Of a stretch of DNA of 45,149 bases, positions 1 through 8,628 are shown in pieces; within the stretch, counting starts at the first letter, position 1, and each line of letters starts with the position of its first letter. A program made the position numbers and the translations under genes. The notes beneath the pieces were generated by a model, which ran no database searches, was not told the DNA's origin, and saw only the letters and a list, made by a program, of their open reading frames with translations. The stretch comes from Gammaproteobacteria bacterium (GTDB taxonomy: Bacteria > Pseudomonadota > Gammaproteobacteria > Nevskiales > Nevskiaceae): positions 1-45,149 of the forward strand of contig JAHZLQ010000012.1 of assembly GCA_022599775.1 (NCBI GenBank), in the 5' to 3' direction.

Positions 1-742
1 CTCGCGCAGCGAGTCCGCTGCCCCTCGCCCACGACGTGGGAGAGGGGAGGACCGCCCGCGGAGCGGGTGGTGGGGAGAGGGCGGCCTGCCTGGCACAGGA
101 TTCATTTTCCGGGGTGCCTCCGCCGGCATGGCCGTTAACGCCGACAAAGTCCCACGATGCCGTCGAATCATCTGAGAGCGTCTCCCCAGACCCCATCCGC
201 CAGCTATACCATTCGCTGGATAGTGCGGTTCGATCCCCGCCAACAAGCGCGACCAAGGCTCTACTCGCACGCATCTCTCGCCAAGCAACTTCTTACACTG
301 AGTGATGCGCTTGTGTTCCTGCCATTGCGTTGAGGAAGGGCTCAACTGCTTCATCGCTCAATCCGGTCAAATTTCGATATGATCATCGTTGCAGACTTCG
401 TGCCGAATCCACGCTCGCGTCTGGCGAATGAATCCGCGTTTCCCTAGTGGGCGCGCACTCCTCTATCATGCTGGTCATGAGCATAATGGTTGCGTCCATC
501 CGTAACTTGTGGGGCATTAGACCCTTGTTCCGGGCAGGCTCGCCAGCCCGTCTGTCCAGCCCGTCTATGGAAACCCGTTTAGGTTTCCTGACGGAATTCA
601 CACGCGAGCCAGCCATAAGTATGCTCGCACAGGAGGATGCGCGCGCAGGACGAGATATATACGGCGCTTGGACAATTGCGTCTTTCTGGCCTATGTGGCA
701 TCCAATCCGCGAACACTCACTTTAAAACCGGGCTCACAACGC
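1..742. other. Gene-free leader region upstream of ugd
   Basis: No open frame here resembles a known protein, and the short frames on both strands lack family motifs and convincing ribosome sites. The stretch from about 300 to 740 is visibly less GC-rich than the genes around it. It contains a GC-rich double hairpin (21-70), a perfect 7-bp hairpin at 569-588 with no T-run after it, and near 226-245 a tRNA T-arm-like string (GGTTCGATCCC). Any ugd promoter should lie in the last 100-150 bases, but no good -35/-10 pair is visible. Confidence 0.5.
21..70. repeat. GC-rich double-hairpin REP-like element
   Basis: Two adjacent inverted repeats are visible. The first pairs 21-32 with 36-47 (CCCCTC and CCCAC arms, one internal mismatch, loop GAC). 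The second pairs 52-59 with 63-70 (CCGCCCGC with GCGGGTGG, one wobble pair, loop GGA). Paired GC-rich hairpins between genes are typical of REP-type intergenic elements in gammaproteobacteria. It is similar in style, but not identical, to the hairpins of the array at 3694-4400. Its role, for example in mRNA stability or as a passive repeat, is not shown by the sequence. Confidence 0.5.
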
Positions 743-2068
743 TTGAACATCACAATATTTGGTTCTGGGTACGTCGGCTTGGTCACTGCCGCCTGCTTTG
801 CGGAGATAGGCAATCACGTCATGTGTGTGGACGTGGATGCCAGCAAAATCTCGGTGCTTCGCACCGGTAAATGTCCATTCTACGAACCGGGCATGGATCC
901 ATTGCTGCGAGCGGGCGTGGACGGCGGACGTTTGGTTTTCACCACCAATCCCGCAGAAGGCGTGCGCCACGGGCAGTTTCAGTTCATCGCGGTGGGCACG
1001 CCGCCGGGCGAGGATGGCTCCGCGGACCTGCAGTACGTGCTGCAGGTGGCACGCACCATTGGTGAGCATCTGGAGGACTACCGCGTGATCGTGAACAAGT
1101 CCACGGTGCCGGTGGGTACGGCGGACAAGGTACGGGCCGCCGTATCGGAAGTATTGGCGCAGCGTGGCGTGCAGCGCGATTTCGACGTGGTCTCCAACCC
1201 CGAGTTTCTGAAGGAAGGTGCGGCTGTGGAGGACTTCCGCAAGCCGGACCGCGTGATCATTGGCGCCGACAACGAACGTGCGGAAGAACAGATGCGCGCC
1301 CTGTATGAACCCTTCAATCGCAACCACGACCGCATCCACAGCATGGATGTGCGGTCCGCAGAGCTGACGAAATACGCGGCCAATGCCATGCTGGCCACCA
1401 AGATCAGCTTCATGAACGAGATCGCCAACATCGCGGAGCGTGTTGGCGCGGACGTGGAATTGGTACGGCGCGGCATGGGCGCGGATCCCCGCATCGGCTT
1501 TCACTTCATCTATCCGGGCGCCGGTTACGGGGGCTCGTGCTTCCCCAAGGATGTGAAGGCGCTGGCGCATCTTGCGCGCGAGATGGGATTCGCCCCGAAG
1601 GTTCTGGACGCGGTGGAGGCCGTCAACAACGGCCAGAAGCAGCTCTTGCATCAGAAGCTGGTGGCGCACTTCGGAACGCTGGCTGGCAAGACGATTGCCC
1701 TGTGGGGCCTTGCCTTCAAGCCGAATACTGACGATATGCGCGAAGCGCCCAGCCGGGTGTTGATGGAGGCGATCTGGGCGGATGGCGGACGCGTTCGTGC
1801 TTACGACCCGATCGCGATGGGCGAAACGCGAAAGATCTATGGCGAGCGGCCGGATCTGCTTCTTGCGGATTCCGCGGAGGCCGCCTGCGAAGGGGCCGAT
1901 GCGCTCGTTGTGGTTACGGAGTGGAAGCCGTTCCACAGCCCGGATTTCGTGCAGATTGGCCACTTGTTGAACAACAAGGTGGTATTTGACGGGCGCAATT
2001 TGTACAACCCGGCGACGATGAAGGCGCAGGGATATGTGCACTACGCAATCGGGCGGGCCGCCGGATGA
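743..2068 (+). CDS. ugd: UDP-glucose 6-dehydrogenase
   Basis: Oxidises UDP-glucose to UDP-glucuronate with two NAD+, supplying an acidic sugar nucleotide for polysaccharide synthesis in the cytoplasm. The 441-residue product starts with the Rossmann NAD-binding motif (FGSGYVG, residues 5-11). It carries the catalytic cysteine at residue 266 inside [12 protein letters not shown], followed by the C-terminal UDP-binding domain; length is normal for the family. The frame is open further upstream to a TTG at 668, but family members begin right at the MNITIFG-like N-terminus, so the TTG at 743 is preferred although its Shine-Dalgarno site is weak. Its position beside glycosyltransferases and the export operon suggests that the polymer made here contains glucuronic acid or a derivative. 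The assignment is firm; the start is moderately sure. Confidence 0.95.
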   Translation: MNITIFGSGYVGLVTAACFAEIGNHVMCVDVDASKISVLRTGKCPFYEPGMDPLLRAGVDGGRLVFTTNPAEGVRHGQFQFIAVGTPPGEDGSADLQYVLQVARTIGEHLEDYRVIVNKSTVPVGTADKVRAAVSEVLAQRGVQRDFDVVSNPEFLKEGAAVEDFRKPDRVIIGADNERAEEQMRALYEPFNRNHDRIHSMDVRSAELTKYAANAMLATKISFMNEIANIAERVGADVELVRRGMGADPRIGFHFIYPGAGYGGSCFPKDVKALAHLAREMGFAPKVLDAVEAVNNGQKQLLHQKLVAHFGTLAGKTIALWGLAFKPNTDDMREAPSRVLMEAIWADGGRVRAYDPIAMGETRKIYGERPDLLLADSAEAACEGADALVVVTEWKPFHSPDFVQIGHLLNNKVVFDGRNLYNPATMKAQGYVHYAIGRAAG

Positions 2069-2189
2069 CCTGAAAGGCGTACGCGGTGGGTTCGCTTTCC
2101 GCCTGAACCGCGCTTGAGCCCGTCCGTCCGCCGATCAGGCGACTTCGTCGGTCGCGGCCGGCCTGTCCCCTCCTCCAGCAGCCGGAGTT

Positions 2190-2208
2190 CTGTAACCAAT
2201 TATTACAG
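2190..2208. promoter_or_regulatory. Perfect palindrome CTGTAA-N7-TTACAG
   Basis: Six-base arms CTGTAA (2190-2195) and TTACAG (2203-2208) flank an AT-rich 7-base spacer in the 437-base gap between ugd and the next gene. Shape and size fit a site for a dimeric regulator. No protein can be assigned to it from sequence, and it could be chance. Confidence 0.3.
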
Positions 2209-2217
2209 CCTTGTTGT

Positions 2218-2238
2218 GCACGGCGGTCGCCGCCGTGC
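2218..2238. other. Perfect 9-bp GC hairpin downstream of ugd
   Basis: GCACGGCGG (2218-2226) pairs perfectly with CCGCCGTGC (2230-2238) around a 3-base loop. It lies 150 bases after the ugd stop and before the next gene. No T-tract follows, so it is not a canonical intrinsic terminator. It could stabilise the 3' end of the ugd transcript or attenuate read-through into the glycosyltransferase gene. Confidence 0.4.
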
Positions 2239-2253
2239 GTTGAACCCCCTGTT

Positions 2254-2269
2254 TGGCCTCGACTTTGCA
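2254..2269 (+). promoter_or_regulatory. Sigma-54-like -24/-12 site, upstream copy
   Basis: TGGCCT, 5 bases, then TTGCA gives the invariant GG-N10-GC spacing of RpoN promoters (GG at 2255-2256, GC at 2267-2268). The -12 half is a perfect match and the -24 half has four of six bases. It would start transcription near 2281, upstream of the glycosyltransferase at 2506. This is based on pattern only. Confidence 0.3.
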
Positions 2270-2378
2270 CGCTGTTGCCGGCAGGCCGACGTGCCGACAT
2301 TCAGCGGCCAATAATCGAATTAGTGTCATGAAGTTGTGCAGTTGGCCTGGATCGTGGTGGTACGGTCGAGTCCACTAG

Positions 2379-2394
2379 TGGATAATTGCTTGCA
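2379..2394 (+). promoter_or_regulatory. Sigma-54-like -24/-12 site, downstream copy
   Basis: TGGATA, 5 bases, then TTGCA again keeps GG-N10-GC (GG at 2380-2381, GC at 2392-2393). The -12 half is perfect; the -24 half keeps only TGG. It overlaps the 10-bp palindrome CCACTAGTGG at 2372-2381. It would start transcription near 2405. Two such matches within 130 bases are suggestive, but each is partial. Confidence 0.25.
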
Positions 2395-2505
2395 ACATTC
2401 TAACGATTCAAGGATGGTTGCCGGTCAGAATTCGTTGGCACATTTTGCTCCATGCCACCTCACGACCCGCGACCGACCAATAGTTCGAGTAGCCCACGCC
2501 TGATA

Positions 2506-3642
2506 ATGAATTTGCAAACAGCACCGGACGTACCCGCGACCGGCAGGCTTGCGATTGTCCATGACTACCTGATCCAAATGGGAGGGGCAGAGCAGGTCGT
2601 GGCGTCCTTGCACAAGGCGCTTCCGCAAGCCCCGATCTTCACCAGTGTTGTCGACCGGCAGCAGCTGCTGCCGGACTTGCGTGCCGCGTCCATTCAAGAC
2701 AGCTGGATGCGTGCTCTGCCGGGCGTCTCCCGCCACTTCAAGCGGTACTTTCCGCTCTACCCGAGTGCGTTTCGCTCGCTGGGCCGGATTGACTGCGATG
2801 TGGCGCTGATCAGCAGCAGTGGTTTCGCCAAATGGGCGCGCTTTGCACCGCGTGCCACCACGATCAGCTATTGCCATACACCCGCGCGCTTCATCTGGAT
2901 GCCGGACCAGTATCTGGAGCACGAGCCGATCCACCCGATGCTCAAGGCGGCCGCCAAGCTGATGCTGAAGCCCTTGCGGCAGCGCGATTACGCGATTGCG
3001 CAGAAGATTGACCATTTCATCGCGAATTCGGCCTATATCCAGGCGCGCATCAAGCGGTTCTACGGTCGGGAGTCGACCGTGATTCATCCGCCTGTGAATC
3101 TGGACGAGTTCTCGCCTACACAGGACCACGGCGGTTACTACCTGATTGCCTCGCGCCTGGTGGGCTACAAGCGCATCGACATTGCGGTGAAGGCCTTTTC
3201 GCAGAATGGGCGACGCTTGATCGTTGTTGGTGACGGCCCGGATCGCGCGAGACTGCAAGCCATGGCCGGTCCGTCGGTGGAGTTCAAGGGATGGTTGCCG
3301 CGGGCAGAGATGTTGGCCTATCTGCAGAACTGCTATGCGTTCGTGTTTCCGGGGCTTGAGGATTTCGGCATTACGCCGGTCGAGGCGCAGGCCTGCGGCA
3401 AGCCGGTGCTGGCGTTTGGCCAGGGCGGCGTTCTGGAAACCGTGGTGCCGGGTTTGAGCGGGATGTTCTTCGAGGCGCAGTCTGCGGATTCATTGAACGG
3501 ACGCCTGCAGGATTTTGAAGCGCAGCAATGGAGAGCGGACGCCATTGCTGGGCACGCTGCCCAATTCGGCGAAGCGCGCTTTATCGAGCAGATCACCCAG
3601 TATGTGAATGAGGTGCTGGCTCAGCGCGGTTCGGCTGTTTGA
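2506..3642 (+). CDS. GT4-family glycosyltransferase
   Basis: A retaining GT-B glycosyltransferase of family 4, probably adding one sugar to the lipid-linked repeat unit on the cytoplasmic face. The 378-residue product begins with a short leader and the N-terminal domain motif IVHDYL...GGAEQV. Its C-terminal domain carries the donor-site EX7E motif (ED-FGITPV-E) followed by ACGKPVLAFGQGG. It lies downstream of ugd in the same direction, after a 437-base gap with possible regulatory sites. The frame is open from an ATG at 2452; the ATG at 2506 is chosen because it lies closer to the conserved domain, but neither has a clear Shine-Dalgarno site. Donor and acceptor sugars cannot be read from sequence. 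The family is certain, the exact role is inferred. Confidence 0.85.
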   Translation: MNLQTAPDVPATGRLAIVHDYLIQMGGAEQVVASLHKALPQAPIFTSVVDRQQLLPDLRAASIQDSWMRALPGVSRHFKRYFPLYPSAFRSLGRIDCDVALISSSGFAKWARFAPRATTISYCHTPARFIWMPDQYLEHEPIHPMLKAAAKLMLKPLRQRDYAIAQKIDHFIANSAYIQARIKRFYGRESTVIHPPVNLDEFSPTQDHGGYYLIASRLVGYKRIDIAVKAFSQNGRRLIVVGDGPDRARLQAMAGPSVEFKGWLPRAEMLAYLQNCYAFVFPGLEDFGITPVEAQACGKPVLAFGQGGVLETVVPGLSGMFFEAQSADSLNGRLQDFEAQQWRADAIAGHAAQFGEARFIEQITQYVNEVLAQRGSAV

Positions 3643-3693
3643 GGGTAGCTGTTTCTGGTTCTACAAGACGCCTCTCGTACCCCGAAAAGCATG

Positions 3694-4400
3694 CCCTCAT
3701 CCCCTGCCCTTCTCCCGGAGGGAGAAGGGGGCACTTGGCCGGTGGGCTCAGGTTTTGTCGAGGCCGGTGGTGGCCCGGATGGAACGCGGTGGAGGCCGGG
3801 AGCGTGGCGTCAACAACCTTACGGGGATCCCGGATTCCGTTTCACTTCGTCCGGGCTACGGGTTTTGGGGGTTTTGGGTCCGTGTTTGGCTCATGGTCGC
3901 CCTCATCCCCGGCCCTTCTCCCGGAGGGAGAAGGGAGCACTTGGCCGGTGGGCTCAGATTTTGTCGAGGCCGGTGGTCGCCCGGATGGAACGCGGTGGAG
4001 GCCGGGGGCGTGGCGTCAACAACCTTACGGGGATCCCGGATTCCGTTTCACTTCGTCCGGGCTACGGGCTTTGGGTCCGCGTTTGGTCCGTGGTCGCCCT
4101 CATCCCCAGCCCTTCTCCCGGAGGGAGAAGGGAGCACTTGGCTGGTGGGCTCAGGTTTTATCGAGACCGGTGGTGGTCCGGATGGAACGCGGTGGAGGCC
4201 GGGGGCGTGGCGTCACAAGCTTACGGGGAATCCCGGATTCCGTTTCACTCCGTCCGGGCTACGGGTCCTGCGGGTTTTGGGTCCGTTTTTGGCTCTTGGT
4301 CGCCCTCATCCCCAGCCCTTCTCCCACTGGAGATGGGCGCACTTGGATGCGTATCGGTTCGGCTCATGGCTGCGCTCATCCCGGCCACGGCCGCGACACT
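3694..4400. repeat. Tandem array of about 200-bp repeats with hairpin cores
   Basis: Three full copies and a truncated fourth begin at 3694, 3900, 4097 and 4303, giving unit lengths of 206, 197 and 206. Each unit opens with CCCTCATCCCC, followed by a perfect 10-bp hairpin (CCCTTCTCCC, loop GGA, GGGAGAAGGG; 3707-3729 in copy 1). About 160 bases of nearly identical sequence follow. Copy 2 lacks 9 bases in a T/G-rich stretch near its end. In the fourth copy the hairpin has decayed. The three forward frames stay open through the array, an artefact of repetition. A single copy of the hairpin core in reverse orientation occurs at 25171-25210, so the array is a local amplification of a dispersed element. 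Confidence 0.85.
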
Positions 4401-4446
4401 TTTATCTTGACAGGCTTCCTGTTATTCCCTAGATTTCGCGCCCTCT

Positions 4447-4521
4447 GGGCGGTTAGCTCAGCGGTAGAGCACTGCCTTCACACGGCAGGGGTCACTGGTT
4501 CAATCCCAGTACCGCCCACCA
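4447..4521 (+). tRNA. tRNA-Val(CAC)
   Basis: A complete cloverleaf of 75 bases. It has a 7-bp acceptor stem (GGGCGGT with ACCGCCC), a D stem GCTC/GAGC, a 5-bp anticodon stem CTGCC/GGCAG with loop TTCACAC (anticodon CAC, reading GUG), a T arm ACTGG/CCAGT with loop TTCAATC, discriminator A and encoded CCA (4519-4521). All stems pair perfectly. It stands alone between the repeat array and the next glycosyltransferase gene, within the polysaccharide locus. Confidence 0.97.
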
Positions 4522-4735
4522 TATTCCCCGGTCGATTGCATTCCGCTGGCAATCTTGGAGCCGGTTCGCGTCGGCCCGTGTAACCCACGCTGCCTCGCTC
4601 GTGTACAGGTACTCGTCGAACGCATCGTGGCAGAGCCACTTGTCCGCCTGCGCAAACGCGCCGCTGGAGCAGCCGAGCAATGATTGCAGCCCCGAATGCG
4701 CAAGCGCTGCCCGCGGCAGCGCGCGGCGGCATCGC

Positions 4736-5920
4736 ATGAACAAGAACGAAGGCATCGTCCTGGTCTCCACGGCGGACTGGGACAACCCCTATTGGACCAA
4801 CAAGCAGCATGTGGCGGTGCAGCTCGCCGCACGGGGACATCGGATTCTTTATGTCGAATCGCAGGGACTGCGGGCGCCAACCGCCACGGGCAAGGATCTC
4901 AGGCGAATCGCCACGCGGCTGAAGCGCGGGCTGCTGCCTCCGAGGCAGGTCAGACCCAACTTGTGGGTGTGGTCTCCCCTGGTCATCCCGCTACACGGCC
5001 GGCCAAGCATCAGAAGGATCAACCGCTACCTGTTGCAGGCCGGCGTGGCCTTCTGGTGCTGGAACAAGCGGATCGCGCCGGAAATCCTGTGGACCTATTC
5101 GCCGCTGACCACACAGCTTTATGACGCCGACCGGTACTCGCTGCTGGTCTACCACGCCGTGGATGACGTCAAGGTCCAGCCTGGCGTGCCGACCGAAGCC
5201 GTCGCGCGGGGGGAGGATGAGCTGTCACGCCGGGCCGATCTGATCTTTGCCACGGCTCCGCACCTGTACGAGACGCACAAGCAGCTGAATCCGGAGACGC
5301 ATTACTTTTCGAATGTGGCGGACTTCGAGCATTTCAACAAGGCGCTTTCCGACGATACCCAGGTGCCACAGGACATCGTCGCGATCCCCTCGCCGCGGCT
5401 CGGCTTCGTCGGTGCGATTTCTAGCTACAAACTCGATTTTCCGATGCTGCGCGAACTGGCCGATGCGCATCCGCAATGGTCGTTCGTGTTCGTGGGGGAG
5501 ATTGGCGAAGGCGATCCGCTGACAGACTCTTCGCTGTTGCGAAACGCAAAGAACATTCATTTTCTGGGCGGGCGCCCATATGCCTCGCTGCCCGGTTACC
5601 TGAAGGCCATGGATGTCGCATTGCTGCCGAACGTGTTGAACGACTACACCCGCTCGATGTTTCCCATGAAGTTCTTCGAGTATCTGGCTGCGGGGCGGCC
5701 GGTGGTGGCTACGACGCTGCCTGCGCTGCAGGCGTACCACGGAGTAGCCACGTTCGCGGACGGCGCCGGGGCTTTTGCAGCGGCCATTGAAAGGGTCTTG
5801 GGCGGTGATTGTGCGCCCTTGAGCGACCGGCTCACCGCGGCGAAGGAACAGACCTACGAGATCCGCACCGACAAGATGATGGCCTTGGTGTCAGCCGCGC
5901 TCACGAAAAAGCGTGCGTAA
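4736..5920 (+). CDS. Glycosyltransferase (GT-B fold, GT4-like)
   Basis: A cytoplasmic sugar transferase of 394 residues. The N-terminal domain starts with VLVSTADWDNPYWTNKQH. The C-terminal domain contains GFVGAISSYKLDF and the family signature KFFEYLAAGRPVVAT, which is common in glycosyltransferases of exopolysaccharide loci. The frame is open back to 4601, but that extension has no family similarity, so the ATG at 4736 is used; no strong Shine-Dalgarno site precedes it. Its 3' end overlaps the convergent flippase gene by 30 bases (5891-5920). Lying between a tRNA and the minus-strand export operon, it probably builds the same repeat unit. Sugar specificity is unknown. Confidence 0.85.
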   Translation: MNKNEGIVLVSTADWDNPYWTNKQHVAVQLAARGHRILYVESQGLRAPTATGKDLRRIATRLKRGLLPPRQVRPNLWVWSPLVIPLHGRPSIRRINRYLLQAGVAFWCWNKRIAPEILWTYSPLTTQLYDADRYSLLVYHAVDDVKVQPGVPTEAVARGEDELSRRADLIFATAPHLYETHKQLNPETHYFSNVADFEHFNKALSDDTQVPQDIVAIPSPRLGFVGAISSYKLDFPMLRELADAHPQWSFVFVGEIGEGDPLTDSSLLRNAKNIHFLGGRPYASLPGYLKAMDVALLPNVLNDYTRSMFPMKFFEYLAAGRPVVATTLPALQAYHGVATFADGAGAFAAAIERVLGGDCAPLSDRLTAAKEQTYEIRTDKMMALVSAALTKKRA

Positions 5921-7402
5921 CAGCGGTATGCGAAGCAGTACCGGGCTGGCGGCACGCCGAACGGGGCCTACCCAATAGGCCAGGCCACACCACAGCGCGC
6001 CGCTCAGCAAGGCATTGCCGGCAAGGTTCCCATAGGCGCCCATCCCCCCCATGCCCGGTAGTGCGAACCCGGCCAGCGCCTGCACGGCAAGCCCCGCGCA
6101 AATCCAGAGACCCAGCGGGATCAGGTCTCTCCAGAGAGAGAGGCGTATGAGGCACAGGGTGAAGACGACCGCGCTGTAGCTTGCGACCGCCAGCCCCACG
6201 GTCGGCGGCCCCAAGCTCCGCCACAGTGTCAGGTTGACGAGAATACTCGCAGCACAGGCGATGGCCGTGATCGCGAACGATTCCAGGTTTCTGATCTGCG
6301 CGTTGAGCGCCTTGATCAGGTAATACCCGGTGACGGTCATCCCCAAGGCTCCCCCCATCCATTGAAGAACCGCCTGGGTGGTTTGTACCGATTCCTCGCC
6401 GAACGCACCACGTGCGAATACGACCCGTACGATCGGTTCTGCGTTGAGCGCGATGAAGCCGGCGATCGGGAACGCCAGGATCATGATCGTTGACGCCATG
6501 TCGGTGACATGACGTTTAGCATCATCCGATTTGGAGCCGCCGTGCAGGGACATGGTCAGTACGCCCAGCGGCATGGCGATCAGCTGCACGGTGGTATCGG
6601 ACACGAAGCGGGCGTAGTCGACGCTTGGAATGATGGCGGTGCCCAGGTGGGACGAAACCATGCGTTCCACCAGTGTGTTGATCTGTGCCGCCAGCGGAAG
6701 CCCCAGCAGCGGGACGATGCTCACCAGAAACCGGCCGGACATATGGGCCATCAGCGAAAGCGGAATGCGGCCGCGAGGCCACACCCCGCCCAGGCGCCTG
6801 AGTTGCACGAGCGTCCATAGAAAGAAAACGAAATGGCTGGCGAAAACAAGCGTGGCCAGCCAGTGATCCTGATGCGTATACACGGCGGCCGCCGCGCCGG
6901 AAATGGAACCGATGTTGAGCAACATCGGGCGCCATGCGATCGCGCCGAAGCGACCGAAGGCCGCCTCGATGTAGCTGAGCATGCCGCCGAGAATGAAAAA
7001 CGGTGTCGACAGGCCCATGATCTTCAGCAGCTTGGCGGCAAGCGACTGGGCCCCTGGCGCGACGCCGGGCGCCATGAATCCGACGATCTCCTGAGAAAAC
7101 GAGTACAGCAGACTCGACACCACGACCGAGAACACCAGTCCATAAACCGCCGCGACCAGCACGAGCACTTTGGCGTGGTATTCGTCTTCTGCCTTGATCT
7201 TGCGATACAGCGGCAGCAGGCCGGCGCTGAGGCTATCGCCAATCAAGGCTTGCGCCGGCATCAAATAGGCGGTCTGTGCGATGCGGAAGCCGGCGGCGGT
7301 CTGCCCGGTTCCGAACCATGCCGCGAACAGGACCTCGCGCAGCAGCCCCACCAGTTTGGAGGCCAGGTTCCCGAAAACGATTGAACTGATCTTGCGGCTC
7401 AT
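5891..7402 (-). CDS. MurJ/MviN-family flippase, probable Wzx-type role
   Basis: A polytopic inner-membrane protein of 503 residues in the MOP exporter superfamily. Its N-terminus (SSIVFGNLASKLVGLLREVLFAAWFGTG) is typical of MurJ/MviN, and about 14 hydrophobic segments follow. MurJ flips lipid II. As the last gene of a polysaccharide operon with no other Wzx candidate, this copy more likely flips the lipid-linked repeat unit. Its start overlaps the stop of the preceding glycosyltransferase gene by 4 bases (ATGA), showing translational coupling. It ends inside the convergent gene at 5920. Whether it can also replace MurJ cannot be judged from one locus. The family is sure; the substrate is inferred. 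Confidence 0.88.
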   Translation of the reverse strand: MSRKISSIVFGNLASKLVGLLREVLFAAWFGTGQTAAGFRIAQTAYLMPAQALIGDSLSAGLLPLYRKIKAEDEYHAKVLVLVAAVYGLVFSVVVSSLLYSFSQEIVGFMAPGVAPGAQSLAAKLLKIMGLSTPFFILGGMLSYIEAAFGRFGAIAWRPMLLNIGSISGAAAAVYTHQDHWLATLVFASHFVFFLWTLVQLRRLGGVWPRGRIPLSLMAHMSGRFLVSIVPLLGLPLAAQINTLVERMVSSHLGTAIIPSVDYARFVSDTTVQLIAMPLGVLTMSLHGGSKSDDAKRHVTDMASTIMILAFPIAGFIALNAEPIVRVVFARGAFGEESVQTTQAVLQWMGGALGMTVTGYYLIKALNAQIRNLESFAITAIACAASILVNLTLWRSLGPPTVGLAVASYSAVVFTLCLIRLSLWRDLIPLGLWICAGLAVQALAGFALPGMGGMGAYGNLAGNALLSGALWCGLAYWVGPVRRAASPVLLRIPLLRTLFRERG

Positions 7403-8610
7403 GGCGCCCTGCTTGGTGCGGCATCCTGTATGAGCCTCAGATACTGACGCGCCACGCCGCTCCAGGAGTATGCCTGCGCGACCGTGCGCGCCGCGCTCCG
7501 CATCGCTTCATGGTGCATCCGGTCGGCATTCATCCGGGCCAGCGCCGCGGCGATTTCCGCCGCCGCCGGCTTCACCACGTAGCCGTTCCTGCCTTGCTCG
7601 ATCACATGCGGCGCGCAGCCCACGGCGCTCATGATCACGGGAACTCCGGCAGCCATGGCTTCCAGGCATACCAGCGCCCAGGTTTCGTATTCGCTCGGCA
7701 AGACGAATGCGTCCGCGACCTGAAAGAAGGCTTCGACATCCGGTCTCGTCCCCCAAAACCTCACGCGGTCGAGAACGCCGAGCTTGCGCGCCATGTCTTC
7801 ATAGTGGCTTTGATTGCTGACCCGCCCGCCGACGACCCAGAGGACCACATCCGGTGCCGAGGCCGCAATGGCTTCCAGGACGAGGTCGAGACGCTTGCGC
7901 TCGAATTCGTGCCCGACAAACAAGGCGACGAAGTTTCCGTTGATGCCCTGTTCGATTCGGCGCGCGGTTCTGGCCTGGGGTGGCAAGGCCACGAAACGGT
8001 CGAGATCGACCCCATTGTGGACAACGCCGGTGCGCATGCCGTCTCTGAGGTAGGGGCGGGCTTCTTCGAGCGTCTGCTCGGAAACGGCGACGGCGGTTTG
8101 CACGCGCCCCAGGCGCAGGATGATGCGCTCTCTGAGAATCCGGAAGTGAAAGGCCGGATTGAAAAACTGTGGGAGTCGCCTCAGCAAGGGCCTGTGGTCC
8201 GCCCGGTATTGATGGCCGAATACATTGTGGATGACGACCACGTCACCGCCCCAGGCCTCCAGGTTGTGATCGACCGTTATGTAGCCTGCGTTCTCATATT
8301 TGCGCAGCTTCATCCTTCCCAATGCGGAGAACACCAGAAGCTGCGCCAGGTGCCGGATTCGCGACGTGACTTTGAAGCCCGGCTGCCATCGCTTGAGCGC
8401 CTGACCGAACGCGATGACATCCACGTTCGGCAGGTCCGGAACGGGATAATCGGACACCACGACAACCTCATGGCCGAGTTCGATCAAGGCACGGGCGGTC
8501 TGCAGCGCGACGCTCCCGCCCCCGGTGCCGATCGGGTCTCGTACGGCAATCGCGATTTTCAGGGCCGCGACACTGTCGGCTCCGGCGATATGGTCGGGTG
8601 GTGCGGTCAT
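7399..8610 (-). CDS. GT4-family glycosyltransferase
   Basis: The product has 403 residues and a GT-B fold. The N-terminal glycine-rich acceptor region (GTGGGSVALQTARAL) is followed by a Rossmann-like donor domain with LFVGHEFERKRLD and the EX7E motif E-TWALVCL-E within LPSEYETWALVCLEAMAAGVPV. It should add one sugar during repeat-unit assembly at the inner membrane. It is the sixth gene of the minus-strand export operon, 18 bases after the upstream glycosyltransferase gene and overlapping the flippase start by 4 bases. The start is an ATG at 8610; about 17 residues precede the first conserved strand, so a slightly later start is possible. The substrate is unknown. Confidence 0.88.
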   Translation of the reverse strand: MTAPPDHIAGADSVAALKIAIAVRDPIGTGGGSVALQTARALIELGHEVVVVSDYPVPDLPNVDVIAFGQALKRWQPGFKVTSRIRHLAQLLVFSALGRMKLRKYENAGYITVDHNLEAWGGDVVVIHNVFGHQYRADHRPLLRRLPQFFNPAFHFRILRERIILRLGRVQTAVAVSEQTLEEARPYLRDGMRTGVVHNGVDLDRFVALPPQARTARRIEQGINGNFVALFVGHEFERKRLDLVLEAIAASAPDVVLWVVGGRVSNQSHYEDMARKLGVLDRVRFWGTRPDVEAFFQVADAFVLPSEYETWALVCLEAMAAGVPVIMSAVGCAPHVIEQGRNGYVVKPAAAEIAAALARMNADRMHHEAMRSAARTVAQAYSWSGVARQYLRLIQDAAPSRAP

Positions 8611-8628
8611 CTCAGTGCGTGCAATTCG

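Noticed and set aside
569-588. Hairpin GGAAACC/GGTTTCC as a terminator
   Set aside because: The stem is perfect, but there is no T-run on either side and no gene ending nearby.
3694-4400. Possible CRISPR array
   Set aside because: Units are about 200 bases, with no short repeat/unique spacer alternation and no cas genes nearby.
3608-4583. Three overlapping open frames across the tandem repeats
   Set aside because: All forward frames remain open because the unit lacks stops and is repeated. The translations are the same repeat read in different frames, without ribosome sites.
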